DNA of 64,000 nucleotides from Paenibacillus sp. V4I3 (lineage in GTDB: Bacteria; Bacillota; Bacilli; Paenibacillales; NBRC-103111): positions 2,578,501-2,642,500 of the forward strand of contig NZ_JAUSZA010000001.1 of the NCBI RefSeq assembly GCF_030817215.1, given 5' to 3'. Below the pieces are notes generated by a model. It made no database searches and was not told the DNA's origin. It saw nothing but the letters and a program-made list of their open reading frames with translations. The position numbers and the translations under genes were made by a program. Positions 1 through 8,742 of the stretch are shown here, one piece after another (positions within the stretch are counted from its first letter, which is position 1; each line of letters starts with the position of its first letter).

Positions 1-1
1 A

Positions 2-991
2 TATAGCTTTGATGGAACAAACTGGCATATTTACAATGGCCCATTGGTGTTTACAAATGAAGGCATAACCAATGTGAGCTTCAGGTCATATGACATAGCA
101 GGCAACATAGAAATCCAACACACGATAACGATTCAGATTGATCAAAAACCTCCAGCAGATGCAACCTTAGTTGCCGATCTTACTGCGCCGACTAACAACG
201 GTGTCACTGTAACGGTCAGCTATCCAACTGACGCAACTATGAAAGAATACAAAGTGGGCATGAATGGTGCATGGACCGCGTACACTGCTCCTGCCCTCAT
301 TTTGGATAATGATACCGTGTATGCAAGAGGAACGGATGCTGTGGGCAATGTATCCAATATAACCAACTACGCAGTAACTAATATCGATAAGATTGCACCG
401 GTAAGTATCGCATCTGTAAGTCCAGGCATCCCTAATGGAAGCAATGGATGGTATACGTCCGCTGTAACGTTAAACGTATATGCAATGGATAATTTATCAG
501 GCGTGGCGAAAATCGAATACCAAGTGAATAACGGAGAATGGATAACTTATTATGGTTCCATTCCTGCCTTTGAGGAAGGAACTTATAAGGTCGGTTATCG
601 CAGTATGGATCAAGCAGGAAATGTAGAACAGATCCAGAACGTCGAGTTTATGATTGACAGAACGGCACCAATTCTCGCTATTCAATTAGACAAAACGTCT
701 ATATGGCCGCCAAATCATCAAATGGTCACCGTTAGTGCAGTGGTGTATTCGAGCGATGCTGCATCAGGTGTTGCCTCTGTGGTATTAACCTCCATTACAT
801 GCAATGAACCGGATAGCGGCGAAGGTGATATTGGGGCAGATTTGGGGACAACGGCTACCTCTTTTAGTTTGCGTGCTGAAAGATTAGCTACTGGTACGGG
901 ACGCATATATACAATTACTTATACGATAACCGACCAAGCGGGCAATAAATCAACATCAGTAAGCACAGTTATTGTACCGCATAACCAATAA
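2..991 (+). CDS. Cell-surface protein with OmpL47/Ig-like repeats (5' partial)
   Basis: The open frame runs in from the left edge, so the N-terminus and any signal peptide are outside the window; 330 residues remain. At least two repeats of the OmpL47-like type are visible, each with a pattern of Y-x-x-N-G-x-W-x-x-Y followed by an aromatic-rich strand and a D-x-x-G-N-V-E/S turn. The C-terminal segment has the WPPNH, LRAER, GRIYTITY and VPH motifs seen at the ends of many secreted Bacillota adhesin or hydrolase proteins. The role is probably as spacer domains of a large exported protein, possibly a glycan-active enzyme whose catalytic part lies upstream. The domain type is fairly clear; the function of the whole protein is not known. 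Confidence 0.75.
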   Translation, partial: YSFDGTNWHIYNGPLVFTNEGITNVSFRSYDIAGNIEIQHTITIQIDQKPPADATLVADLTAPTNNGVTVTVSYPTDATMKEYKVGMNGAWTAYTAPALILDNDTVYARGTDAVGNVSNITNYAVTNIDKIAPVSIASVSPGIPNGSNGWYTSAVTLNVYAMDNLSGVAKIEYQVNNGEWITYYGSIPAFEEGTYKVGYRSMDQAGNVEQIQNVEFMIDRTAPILAIQLDKTSIWPPNHQMVTVSAVVYSSDAASGVASVVLTSITCNEPDSGEGDIGADLGTTATSFSLRAERLATGTGRIYTITYTITDQAGNKSTSVSTVIVPHNQ

Positions 992-1031
992 GTTAAGTTA
1001 TACCAGACAGCAAATCCGTGAGTTTGCCCAG

Positions 1032-1065
1032 CTTGTTGAGAAACTTCAACAGGTTCTTTTTATTT
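1032..1065 (+). terminator. Putative rho-independent terminator of the surface protein
   Basis: An eight-pair stem (1032-1039 with 1046-1053, one G-U pair) is followed by a T-rich tract. The stem is AT-rich, so its strength is uncertain. Confidence 0.5.
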
Positions 1066-1251
1066 AACTGGCATGCAGCCAATTATTCGGCGAATAAGAT
1101 AAAAAATAATTGTTTCATTCATGTTACTACTAGACCTTAAAGTATAGAATAAATCTGTAATTGAAGTCTTTTGTCTAAATATAAAGATCCTTCTCTTTGC
1201 TAAAAGGATAATCAAATTTTACAAACTTATATTTAAGGAGGCTTGCTATTC

Positions 1252-2307
1252 ATGAACCCGTTGTACATATCGCAAAAGCTATACGAGCACTACGAGCATA
1301 TGGACGAGGTAAAGCATTATTACGGATTGTTGTCCATCTACGCGCTGCTGCAAACTGCTGAAGAGAAGCAGGATCGGGTACTGTTAGAGAAATGCAAACA
1401 CATCTTGTCTCGCTTTCCGGACCGAATTGAGCACCCGCGTTACAATTTTCCAAGCTACCGTATTGGCGGTATCCCCAAGGCTTATGCGCTGATGAAAGGC
1501 TATATGCCGGAGGCGAGCAATCAGGTAAGAGAGTATGCCGAGGAAATGATGACCGCCACAAGGGATCGTAAAGGCATTATGTCGTATCCGTATGCTCCAG
1601 AAGAGGAATTGATATGGATCGATGTCGCTATGGCAGTGACTCCATATTTGCTGTTCGCGGGACTTGCGCTTGACGAACAGCGGTATATCGACGAAGCGGC
1701 CAATCAAACGTTTCTTATGTATGAGGAATTTCTCGACTCCGAAAATGGCTTGCTTCATCAAAGCAAGAATTGGGCAGGACCTGGGAAATTTTCCGAGGAT
1801 CATTGGAGTAGGGGAAACGGATGGGGATATATGCCTCTAGCCGAGCTCGTGCAGCATCTTCCGCCAAGTTCCGTCCATCGGCCGAAGGCGGAGAAATACT
1901 TCAAGGATTTATCGACGGCACTGCTTCCCTATCAGTCCAAACGAGGCTTATGGAGACAGGAAATTCCGTTTGAATACTCCTATGAGGAAACGTCGGGAAC
2001 AGGACTAATCCTATATGGAATTGGCATTGGATTGCGTATGGGGCTATTAGACAAGGACACTTATTTCCCCGTCCTTCAGAAAGGTATAGAAGGGTTGAAC
2101 AAGATTAGCATCAATCCGGATTATTCAACAGAACGCAGTTGTCCAGGATGTTTGTGTCCTGGCGAAGGCGAGGATAGAGGTACTGTGCAGTCCTATGTAA
2201 CGTTGATGCTGCCGCATCGAGATGAACATCATAGCTTCGCACCGTTAATGTTTTCTATGGTTGAGGCTTACCGAAACGGAATCTATGATGTTCCTCGTAA
2301 TGACTGA
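1252..2307 (+). CDS. GH88/GH105-like unsaturated glucuronyl/rhamnogalacturonyl hydrolase
   Basis: Predicted cytoplasmic glycosidase that removes the unsaturated uronate left at the non-reducing end by polysaccharide lyases. The 351-residue protein matches the length of YteR/YesR-type enzymes. A W-I-D motif near residue 124 and an H-W-S-R-G-N-G-W-G motif near 184-192 correspond to the family's catalytic Asp region and active-site aromatic stretch. The ATG at 1252 is preceded by AAGGAGG at 1235-1241; an in-frame TTG at 1243 is too close to that site. The heparinase-like lyase follows after 60 bp, consistent with lyase and hydrolase acting in sequence. Substrate specificity cannot be read from the sequence. 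Confidence 0.82.
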   Translation: MNPLYISQKLYEHYEHMDEVKHYYGLLSIYALLQTAEEKQDRVLLEKCKHILSRFPDRIEHPRYNFPSYRIGGIPKAYALMKGYMPEASNQVREYAEEMMTATRDRKGIMSYPYAPEEELIWIDVAMAVTPYLLFAGLALDEQRYIDEAANQTFLMYEEFLDSENGLLHQSKNWAGPGKFSEDHWSRGNGWGYMPLAELVQHLPPSSVHRPKAEKYFKDLSTALLPYQSKRGLWRQEIPFEYSYEETSGTGLILYGIGIGLRMGLLDKDTYFPVLQKGIEGLNKISINPDYSTERSCPGCLCPGEGEDRGTVQSYVTLMLPHRDEHHSFAPLMFSMVEAYRNGIYDVPRND

Positions 2308-2366
2308 ACATGAATCAGGCAGCAACGGGGCATGCCGAATAGGTCATGACAATGGGAGGTCTGGTT

Positions 2367-4412
2367 TTGGGAAGAATTCTCGGAAACTTGGAAGAATTAC
2401 GCAGTCGTATTTACAAGGATACAGGTAAAATAAGAGATCTTTGGACATCGATGGAGGAGCGGGTCAGGGAGCATACGAAATCTCCAGGTTTGATGCAGCC
2501 GGGAGATACACAGGAGTGGTGGCACCTGATTTGGGAAAGACTCAGCGATGCCGCATTTGTGCAAGCTGTCAAACCGAGTGAAGAGCTGCAAACGTGGCTT
2601 AGAGAAATTGTACTTGAGGTCTGTGATAAACCAATCAATGAATGGATAGGCCCCTGGTTCAGGTCAAGAAGCCTTCCACTAATGGGAACTTTGGAAACGG
2701 CTCATACCTCAATCGCCATCGCAATCGTGATTGACTTATGCCCTGAGCTATTCAGCGATGAGGAATTGTTGATTATTAAGGTCAACTTGAGAACCAAGGG
2801 GATGGATCCGTGTAAGGCTGCTGCTAATCAATATTTGAATGCGAGAGATCAAATTAGCAATTGGTTTATGGTTCTATTAAACGGTATAGGGACGGTCGCA
2901 GCGGTACTGGATGATCGGGAAACCGTTGCGGAAACCGTAGAATATTACAAGGCAGCGGCTATGCTCTATAACGAAGATAGCTACGGCGAGTCGGTGCAAT
3001 ATAGTAATTATGCAACCATTCATTTAAGCCATTTGCGAGAAATCTTGACGCGATACGATCCGAACCTCGAAGAGAATCTGGATATTGGGTGTTATGCGAA
3101 GCTGATGCCTTGGTATGCGGCGAGCTTTATGTATATGAAGCCGCTTGAGGGATGGGGATTGGAGCGATATCCCAGAACGGTGAACTTTGGCGATAGCTCA
3201 GCTATGTTTCGCCCTTCTGGGGATGTACTGCTCCATGTAGCTGCCCGAGCCAAACGACAGTTCCCGATTGAATCCGGTATAGCACGCTGGTTATTCGAAC
3301 GAATGTACGCAAATCCACGATTAGGACCTGATGAGGGTGCATCTTTCGGTTTTAATAATAGCTCCCAGTTTCTCAGCATTCTACTTTATCAAGAAGCAGC
3401 GGAAGCGTTGACGCCGGAGCAGGCAGGGATTCCGCTCCTGTCATCGTTTGAGGTGGGTAACATTATTGCAAGAGATCGCTGGGAGCGGCCGGTTACTGTG
3501 CTGGCAATTCAAGGGGGCTTCAAGCCGCATCATATCACTGCCCATCGGCATGAGGACCAAAATAGCTTTATTCTGTCACATAGGCAGGAACGTTTCTTTG
3601 TCGACCCGGGTCACTGCTGCTATAGATTGAGAACACAGGACTTCACGAAATCAACAACTTCGCACAATACATGGAGTTTTGAAGCGGAGGATAAGGTTGG
3701 AAACCCGTTTGTGATCGAACAGAAGCCCGTACACGGGAACATTTACAAACCGACATCCCTGTTTAATCATAATCGCATTGTCAAAGAATTGGATGGCATT
3801 CATGTAGTCCGATCGGATGCGGCAGAGCTTTACGGCGAGCCGATCCGCAGTGCAGAGCGGACATGGATCGCGGCGATGCCGCACACCCTTTTTATCATCG
3901 ACAGGATTCAAGCTGACCGTCCGGTTAAGGTGAGGAGCCACTTTGTGATCAATAACCGTGATAATCGGTTAAAGGCAAAGGTAGCCGCAGAAACGAAGCT
4001 AGTGTTCAGGCGAAACGAAGCAGGAATGAAATTTTTTCAAGTGAGCGCTACGTCAGATGGGGAGATTAACTCAAACCGACTGTCGTTGGACTGGGGATAT
4101 GTTCACGATTGTTATCATCCGCTGCCGAATCAAAAGGGGCAAGGGGCGGAAGGTAGTGCTTCTATATTCCGTTATAAGAGCGAGAGGTATCAGACACAGC
4201 ACACCATCATTTATGCCATTGCAATGGATGATACGGAAACGGTAAGGCACTGGCACATACTGCCATTATCGGACCATCATTTCTATGTTGAGCCTCCGGC
4301 AAAGACGGGGGGATATTCCTTACAATTGATGGAGAATGAAGATTTGATTGTTAAGGATCATTCGAGTGGTCGGGAGTACCTCATTAGCCAAAGCGATATG
4401 ACTCCGCGGTAA
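2367..4412 (+). CDS. Heparinase II/III family protein (polysaccharide lyase-like)
   Basis: About 680 residues with an alpha-helical N-terminal half (toroid-like) and a beta-rich C-terminal half of the heparinase II/III type. The segment HHITAHRHEDQNSF, near residue 390, is the typical His/Asp-rich motif of the family; a DPGHCCY stretch and SHNTW follow. No signal peptide is evident, so it would act on imported oligosaccharides, feeding the upstream hydrolase. The start is uncertain: TTG 2367 has GGGAGG at 2354-2359, whereas the ATG at 2346 lacks a good site. Substrate (heparin-like, alginate-like or other uronan) is unknown. Confidence 0.8.
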   Translation: MGRILGNLEELRSRIYKDTGKIRDLWTSMEERVREHTKSPGLMQPGDTQEWWHLIWERLSDAAFVQAVKPSEELQTWLREIVLEVCDKPINEWIGPWFRSRSLPLMGTLETAHTSIAIAIVIDLCPELFSDEELLIIKVNLRTKGMDPCKAAANQYLNARDQISNWFMVLLNGIGTVAAVLDDRETVAETVEYYKAAAMLYNEDSYGESVQYSNYATIHLSHLREILTRYDPNLEENLDIGCYAKLMPWYAASFMYMKPLEGWGLERYPRTVNFGDSSAMFRPSGDVLLHVAARAKRQFPIESGIARWLFERMYANPRLGPDEGASFGFNNSSQFLSILLYQEAAEALTPEQAGIPLLSSFEVGNIIARDRWERPVTVLAIQGGFKPHHITAHRHEDQNSFILSHRQERFFVDPGHCCYRLRTQDFTKSTTSHNTWSFEAEDKVGNPFVIEQKPVHGNIYKPTSLFNHNRIVKELDGIHVVRSDAAELYGEPIRSAERTWIAAMPHTLFIIDRIQADRPVKVRSHFVINNRDNRLKAKVAAETKLVFRRNEAGMKFFQVSATSDGEINSNRLSLDWGYVHDCYHPLPNQKGQGAEGSASIFRYKSERYQTQHTIIYAIAMDDTETVRHWHILPLSDHHFYVEPPAKTGGYSLQLMENEDLIVKDHSSGREYLISQSDMTPR

Positions 4413-4450
4413 GGTAAAGACTTAGCGATATCTTTGCATGTCATCGCCTA

Positions 4451-5260
4451 TTATCCTGTGATGTAATCTGAAGGGTTCGCGCCTGTCAGCTTTTTGAATA
4501 AGCGGCTGAAATAGTAGATATCCTGAAAGCCTACCGACAACGCTGCTTCCGTCACGTTACATTCTCCGCTTAGCAGGAGATCCTTGGCTTTGTTGATACG
4601 GATATGGTTCTGGTATTGTATGGCGGTCATACCGGTGATTTTTTTGAACAACAAACGAAAATGAGAATCGCTCATGTCCGCAAGCTTTGCAAGCTCATCG
4701 ATGGAAAAATGGTTCTTATAATTGGATAGAATCAAGTTGGCTGTTTGCTCGATCGCGTTATAGTGGGCAGACCCGTGAATCGTCCGATCCTGTTCCTTGA
4801 TAAGGTGATACAGAATATCCATAATGATGCTTTTGCATTTTATAACGAAACCGCTCCGCTTGCCGGACCAAACCAGATTAAGCTCTGCGAAAAGGGAGGG
4901 AAGCCTGTATAGATGCGGGCTGCGAGTCACATGATCCAATCGGTCCAAAGATTCCTGGGAATTCTCGTTAAGGAATTGAATATCGAATGCCACTGTATAA
5001 AAGGACCAGGGATTCATCGGATTAGAGGAAGCTGAACGCACAAGGCCTTTTGGAAAAAACAGCAGATCCCCTTTTTTAACACTTATTTCTTTTCCATTAA
5101 TACCGTATAAAGCCTCACCATCCTTGCAGAAAGCGATAATATAGGCATCGTGATTGACGATCCGGTCATATTTCCAATGTGGATTCGGTTCCCGTTCGTA
5201 GACATTTCCGATGCTTGATATGTTGAAGTCATAATCATTTTGTACATGAAGATTAGACAT
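4451..5260 (-). CDS. AraC family transcriptional regulator
   Basis: A 269-residue protein with an N-terminal cupin-like sensing domain (roughly residues 20-150) and a C-terminal AraC double helix-turn-helix (roughly 170-266). The latter carries the recognisable F-x-x-L-F-K-K-I-T-G, A-x-x-x-L-L-L-S-G and V-G-F-x-D-x-Y-Y-F-S-R-L-F-K-K motifs. It is convergent with the lyase gene and divergent from the RraA-ADH-SDR operon, with a 130-bp shared upstream region. It is the likely activator of one or both flanking operons, responding to a sugar acid. ATG start at 5260 with a GGAG-type site upstream. Confidence 0.88.
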   Translation of the reverse strand: MSNLHVQNDYDFNISSIGNVYEREPNPHWKYDRIVNHDAYIIAFCKDGEALYGINGKEISVKKGDLLFFPKGLVRSASSNPMNPWSFYTVAFDIQFLNENSQESLDRLDHVTRSPHLYRLPSLFAELNLVWSGKRSGFVIKCKSIIMDILYHLIKEQDRTIHGSAHYNAIEQTANLILSNYKNHFSIDELAKLADMSDSHFRLLFKKITGMTAIQYQNHIRINKAKDLLLSGECNVTEAALSVGFQDIYYFSRLFKKLTGANPSDYITG

Positions 5261-5390
5261 TGGTTCATCGCTCCATCGAAATAGGATTGTTATTTTTATT
5301 ATAATAACGCGATTAGATGAATGTCCAGCACTATGTAAGCCTTATCATTAATAATCAATTCGTACAAATCAAATAGTGGAGGGAAACAAG

Positions 5391-6098
5391 ATGAATTTGG
5401 ATCAATTGAAAGCCAATCGAAGCAAAAGGGAGCTCAAGCCGCTTCCTATCTCCGATAAGGAGCTATGCGAGCGCTTTGGCCAAGTGTTTACAGCGGCCGT
5501 AAACGATGTATTAAGGGAGAACGGCCTTCTTCATCAAGTGCTGCCGAGCAACATCATGCCATTGAAGGATGAGATGGTGTTATGTGGGGTGGCGTTTACC
5601 GTCAAGGGCTCGAAGAATCTCACTTTGGAAAGCGAAATGGAGCAGCGGGCTAAAATGCTTGAGGAGATCGGTGCTGGATCGGTGGTCGTCTGGGATACGA
5701 GTGAGGATGATGAATCGGCGCAGTGGGGGGAAGTGATGACCATGGCGTCCAAACTGCGAGGGTGCAAGGGGGCTGTGGTTGACGGAGGTGTCCGGGATAC
5801 GAACAAGGTCCTGGAGCTTGAGTTCCCCTTGTTTTGCAAATACAGGACATCCAATGGTATGCTCGGAAGATTTCGCATGATCGATTGGCAAATACCCGTC
5901 ATGATCGGCCAAGTGTTCATTTATCCAGGGGATATTATTTTCGGAGACATTGACGGCGTTATCGTAATTCCCAGAGACATGGCCTATGACGTCCTTCTCA
6001 GGTCAGAATATATCAAAGAAAACGAGAAAGAGATAAAGCAGATGGTGCTAGATGGACTAACGCCGACGGAAGTTGTGAAAAAGGGCGGATATTTTTAA
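5391..6098 (+). CDS. RraA-like family protein (possible HMG/oxaloacetate aldolase fold)
   Basis: A 235-residue member of the RraA / demethylmenaquinone-methyltransferase-like fold. It has the family DGGVRD motif near residue 130, with the Arg-Asp pair that binds substrate and metal in the class II HMG aldolases. The later GDIIFGDIDGVIVIP stretch is also characteristic. Some members are 4-hydroxy-4-methyl-2-oxoglutarate or oxaloacetate aldolases/decarboxylases; others regulate RNase E, which is unlikely here. ATG 5391 has GGAGGG at 5377-5382, better than the in-frame GTG at 5376. First gene of a tight operon with two dehydrogenases; a role in sugar-acid breakdown is inferred. Confidence 0.8.
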   Translation: MNLDQLKANRSKRELKPLPISDKELCERFGQVFTAAVNDVLRENGLLHQVLPSNIMPLKDEMVLCGVAFTVKGSKNLTLESEMEQRAKMLEEIGAGSVVVWDTSEDDESAQWGEVMTMASKLRGCKGAVVDGGVRDTNKVLELEFPLFCKYRTSNGMLGRFRMIDWQIPVMIGQVFIYPGDIIFGDIDGVIVIPRDMAYDVLLRSEYIKENEKEIKQMVLDGLTPTEVVKKGGYF

Positions 6099-6125
6099 CG
6101 CAAAAAATCAAAGGGAGGAATGAAC

Positions 6126-7157
6126 ATGAAAGCAGCCGTATTAACGAAATGGGAAAATATCGAAATCCAAGAAGTGCCGGTTCCCGAACTAGGAGAGGAA
6201 GAATGCCTCATCAAAGTCAGGTATGCGGGAATCTGCGGTACGGACCTCCATATTTATGAAGGGCATCATCCGACAGCGAAAACACCTGTCACAATGGGGC
6301 ATGAGTTTGTCGGGACAATCGAACAAATAAACACGAAGAGCGAGACTTCTTTTAAAATAGGCGACAGGGTGGTTATGGAGCCCCTAATCAGCTGTGGCAC
6401 ATGCGAAGCTTGCAAGGAAGGTAATTGGCATGTCTGTCGGAGCCTTAAGCTCTTCGGCATTCATACGAACGGAGGTTTTGCCGAATATTTGAAAGCATCA
6501 CTGGCTAAGGTGATTAAGGTTGACGACGCGCTTTCAGACCGGATTGCGGCCATGACGGAGCCGTTTGCGGTGGGATTTCATGTGAATCGAAGAGCCGGTG
6601 TGAAAATTGGTGATCGTGTATTAGTGATTGGTGGAGGCCCTATTGGCTTGATCGTTGGCTTGGTCGCACGGGAAGGTGGTGCTTCACAGGTGGTATTCTC
6701 GGAGATCAATCCTGCTAGGGTCGAACAAATCCGCTCGTTTGGTTTTAGGGATGTGATTAATCCAGCTGAGGAAGACGGTGTGAAAAGGGCGAACGACTTG
6801 ACTGCTGAAGAAGGCTTTGACATTGTCATTGAAGTATCCGGGTCCCAAGCGGGAATCCTCTTTGCCACACAAGCGTGTAGGATAAGGGGGACAGTTGTCT
6901 TCGTAGGTTTTCCAAGCAAACTACCACAATTAAATGTACTGCAGGGGATTTTTAAAGAACTTACCATGATTGGAAGCCGAGTGTATACGTTTGGTGATTT
7001 TCAGAAAACGATTAAAATGCTTGGGAATATGGCCGCTTCAAATCAATGTGATCTGGAGAAGCTTATCAGCGACATTTGCCCATTGGAACAACTGGAGACA
7101 TCTATTCAAACGATGAAAGCAGGCAAAAATAACGGGAAAATTTTAATTGAATTTTAA
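6126..7157 (+). CDS. Zinc-dependent medium-chain alcohol dehydrogenase
   Basis: MDR-superfamily NAD(P)-dependent dehydrogenase of about 343 residues, in the sorbitol/threonine dehydrogenase-like group. Visible motifs are the catalytic zinc ligand CGTD, GHEFVG, the four-cysteine structural zinc lobe (CGTCEACKEGNWHVC) and the Rossmann signature GGGPIGL. It likely oxidises a sugar alcohol or sugar acid in the pathway shared with its neighbours. ATG 6126 gives proper spacing from GGGAGG at 6112-6117; ATG 6120 is only two bases away from it. It follows the RraA-like gene by 27 bp. Confidence 0.85.
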   Translation: MKAAVLTKWENIEIQEVPVPELGEEECLIKVRYAGICGTDLHIYEGHHPTAKTPVTMGHEFVGTIEQINTKSETSFKIGDRVVMEPLISCGTCEACKEGNWHVCRSLKLFGIHTNGGFAEYLKASLAKVIKVDDALSDRIAAMTEPFAVGFHVNRRAGVKIGDRVLVIGGGPIGLIVGLVAREGGASQVVFSEINPARVEQIRSFGFRDVINPAEEDGVKRANDLTAEEGFDIVIEVSGSQAGILFATQACRIRGTVVFVGFPSKLPQLNVLQGIFKELTMIGSRVYTFGDFQKTIKMLGNMAASNQCDLEKLISDICPLEQLETSIQTMKAGKNNGKILIEF

Positions 7158-7178
7158 CGGAAAAAGGATGTGGTTCGG

Positions 7179-7892
7179 ATGAATCGGTTAAAAGATAAAG
7201 CCGTTGCCATCATCGGCGCTAGCGGGGGTATGGGCCAAGCTGTCGCCAAAGCATTAGCTGCAGAAGGGGCTAGGCTTGCATTGGGATCGCGAAGTGAGCA
7301 AGCTCTAGCAGAACTGACTGCCTGTCTTGTAAGGAACGGAGCCGAAGCCGTTTGTAAGGCATTAGACGTAACAAGTGAGCAAGAAGTACAGGCATTCTTC
7401 GACATGGCATCACAGGCTTTTGGCCACCTTGATGTACTATTGAATTTGGCGGGTTTAAGTATTCCTGCTTCGATTGCCGAGATGTCCGTGGAGCAATATG
7501 AACAATCCATCGATGTGAATCTGAAGGGTACTTTCCTTTGCTCTAAACATTTTATTCCGCTTGTGAACACGGAGCACGGGGCTTTGATTGTCAACATAGG
7601 TTCCATGGCTGCCAAACGGGCGAACTCTGGAGCGCCCCTCTATTGTACTGCCAAGGCTGCCGTCAATATGTTCTCGCAGGGACTGGCCTTACAGTTGGTG
7701 GAGAAAAACATTCGAGTCACCACGTTAAACCCGGGAGCTACGGATAGCGGCTTTTGGGGGACGCGACCGGTCGCGAGGGACAAATTCATGACGACCACCG
7801 ACGTAGCTGAAATGCTGATGTTTGTTCTTCAAATGAATCCACGAGTCGTTGTTCATGAAATCAATTTCGAGTCATTTGCGGTTTTTAAGTAG
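7179..7892 (+). CDS. SDR family oxidoreductase
   Basis: Classical short-chain dehydrogenase of about 237 residues. It has the N-terminal cofactor motif G-A-S-G-G-M-G, an N-L-A-G variant of the NNAG strand, a catalytic Ser in N-I-G-S-M and the Y-C-T-A-K catalytic pair. It is probably 3-oxoacyl-reductase-like in sequence, but the context suggests a sugar or sugar-acid substrate. Last gene of the RraA-ADH-SDR operon. ATG 7179 was chosen over the in-frame GTG at 7170 because an AAGGATG-type site lies upstream of it. Confidence 0.83.
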   Translation: MNRLKDKAVAIIGASGGMGQAVAKALAAEGARLALGSRSEQALAELTACLVRNGAEAVCKALDVTSEQEVQAFFDMASQAFGHLDVLLNLAGLSIPASIAEMSVEQYEQSIDVNLKGTFLCSKHFIPLVNTEHGALIVNIGSMAAKRANSGAPLYCTAKAAVNMFSQGLALQLVEKNIRVTTLNPGATDSGFWGTRPVARDKFMTTTDVAEMLMFVLQMNPRVVVHEINFESFAVFK

Positions 7893-7912
7893 GTTCAATA
7901 AACGGATAGCCG

Positions 7913-7936
7913 CCCTCTGGTATTTTTTCCAGAGGG
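7913..7936. terminator. Inverted repeat between convergent genes, possible terminator
   Basis: A perfect 8-bp stem (CCCTCTGG / CCAGAGGG) with the T-run in the loop rather than after the stem. It sits between the SDR gene and the convergent WYL gene, so it may stop transcription from either side, but it lacks a classic U-tract. Confidence 0.4.
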
Positions 7937-7941
7937 TTGGA

Positions 7942-8742
7942 CTATGACTGCTCATACCTAGCCAAAGCTCTTTTGGCCGATTCAAGCATTCTCCTTTGCA
8001 AATGATCGCCTTGGGTGACACGCACGCGCTTACCCAAGAAACGAAGTTTGCTAAGGACATATTCGGCTTCATTATTTTGAAAGGTTAATCGGATTGTATA
8101 TGATTCTTGAATTTCATCGTAATCAACTTGCTTCTCAAAACAAGAGAAGGCATACAAAATCCGGGATAATTCTCGATTGTACTCCTTTATAACCTCAATC
8201 GTTGCATGAATCTGACGTTTTTGCAGCAGTTTCTCTATATCTAAACCAATTTGGGCAACTCGCTCAGGAGAAATGGACAACTCTTTGATCGATTCAATTT
8301 TTTCGAGTTTCGTACTCATCATTGCTCGATGTCTGATGTGATACCAGAGCAAGTACCATTCTTTTTTCACCAAGGAATACTCAAGCTTATAGGGAAAAGC
8401 CATTTCATTGGTAAAAGTCCGATCATCCTTCACTCTGTAAGTAAGTTGGATAGCGGCTTGACTCGTAATGAATCGACGTAATGCGCGAAGCATCGGGTGA
8501 TAGACTAGCTTCTCCTTACTTCGAGCTTTCTCAATAAAGGCATCAGAAAAATCCAAGGTATTCTCATCAACTAGGACAGATTCAAGCTTTTCCAATGTCA
8601 CTGAAGTGAAAGCATAGGACGCAGAGGGGTGGTTAAGCATGGTTTTCAGCCATGACCTTTCCTGTGAGGTAATCATGAAAGTGCCCGAATTCTCTAGCCG
8701 CGTAATCATTTGATAGTTAAATATTTTCTCGAACAGGTTCAT
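7942..8742 (-). CDS. WYL-domain transcriptional regulator, second gene of a pair
   Basis: About 266 residues with the architecture of WYL regulators: an N-terminal winged-helix-like part, a central WYL-type beta domain containing KKEWYLLWYHIRHRA, and a C-terminal WCX-like extension ending in RVTQGDHLQRRMLESAKRAL. WYL domains sense nucleic-acid-derived or nucleotide ligands in several defence and repair systems. The ATG at 8742 overlaps the 3' end of the preceding WYL reading frame by about 26 bp, so the two form one transcription unit pointing away from the RtcB gene. A TTG start at 8772 is possible. Likely controls the divergent RNA-repair genes (inference). Confidence 0.8.
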   Translation of the reverse strand: MNLFEKIFNYQMITRLENSGTFMITSQERSWLKTMLNHPSASYAFTSVTLEKLESVLVDENTLDFSDAFIEKARSKEKLVYHPMLRALRRFITSQAAIQLTYRVKDDRTFTNEMAFPYKLEYSLVKKEWYLLWYHIRHRAMMSTKLEKIESIKELSISPERVAQIGLDIEKLLQKRQIHATIEVIKEYNRELSRILYAFSCFEKQVDYDEIQESYTIRLTFQNNEAEYVLSKLRFLGKRVRVTQGDHLQRRMLESAKRALARYEQS

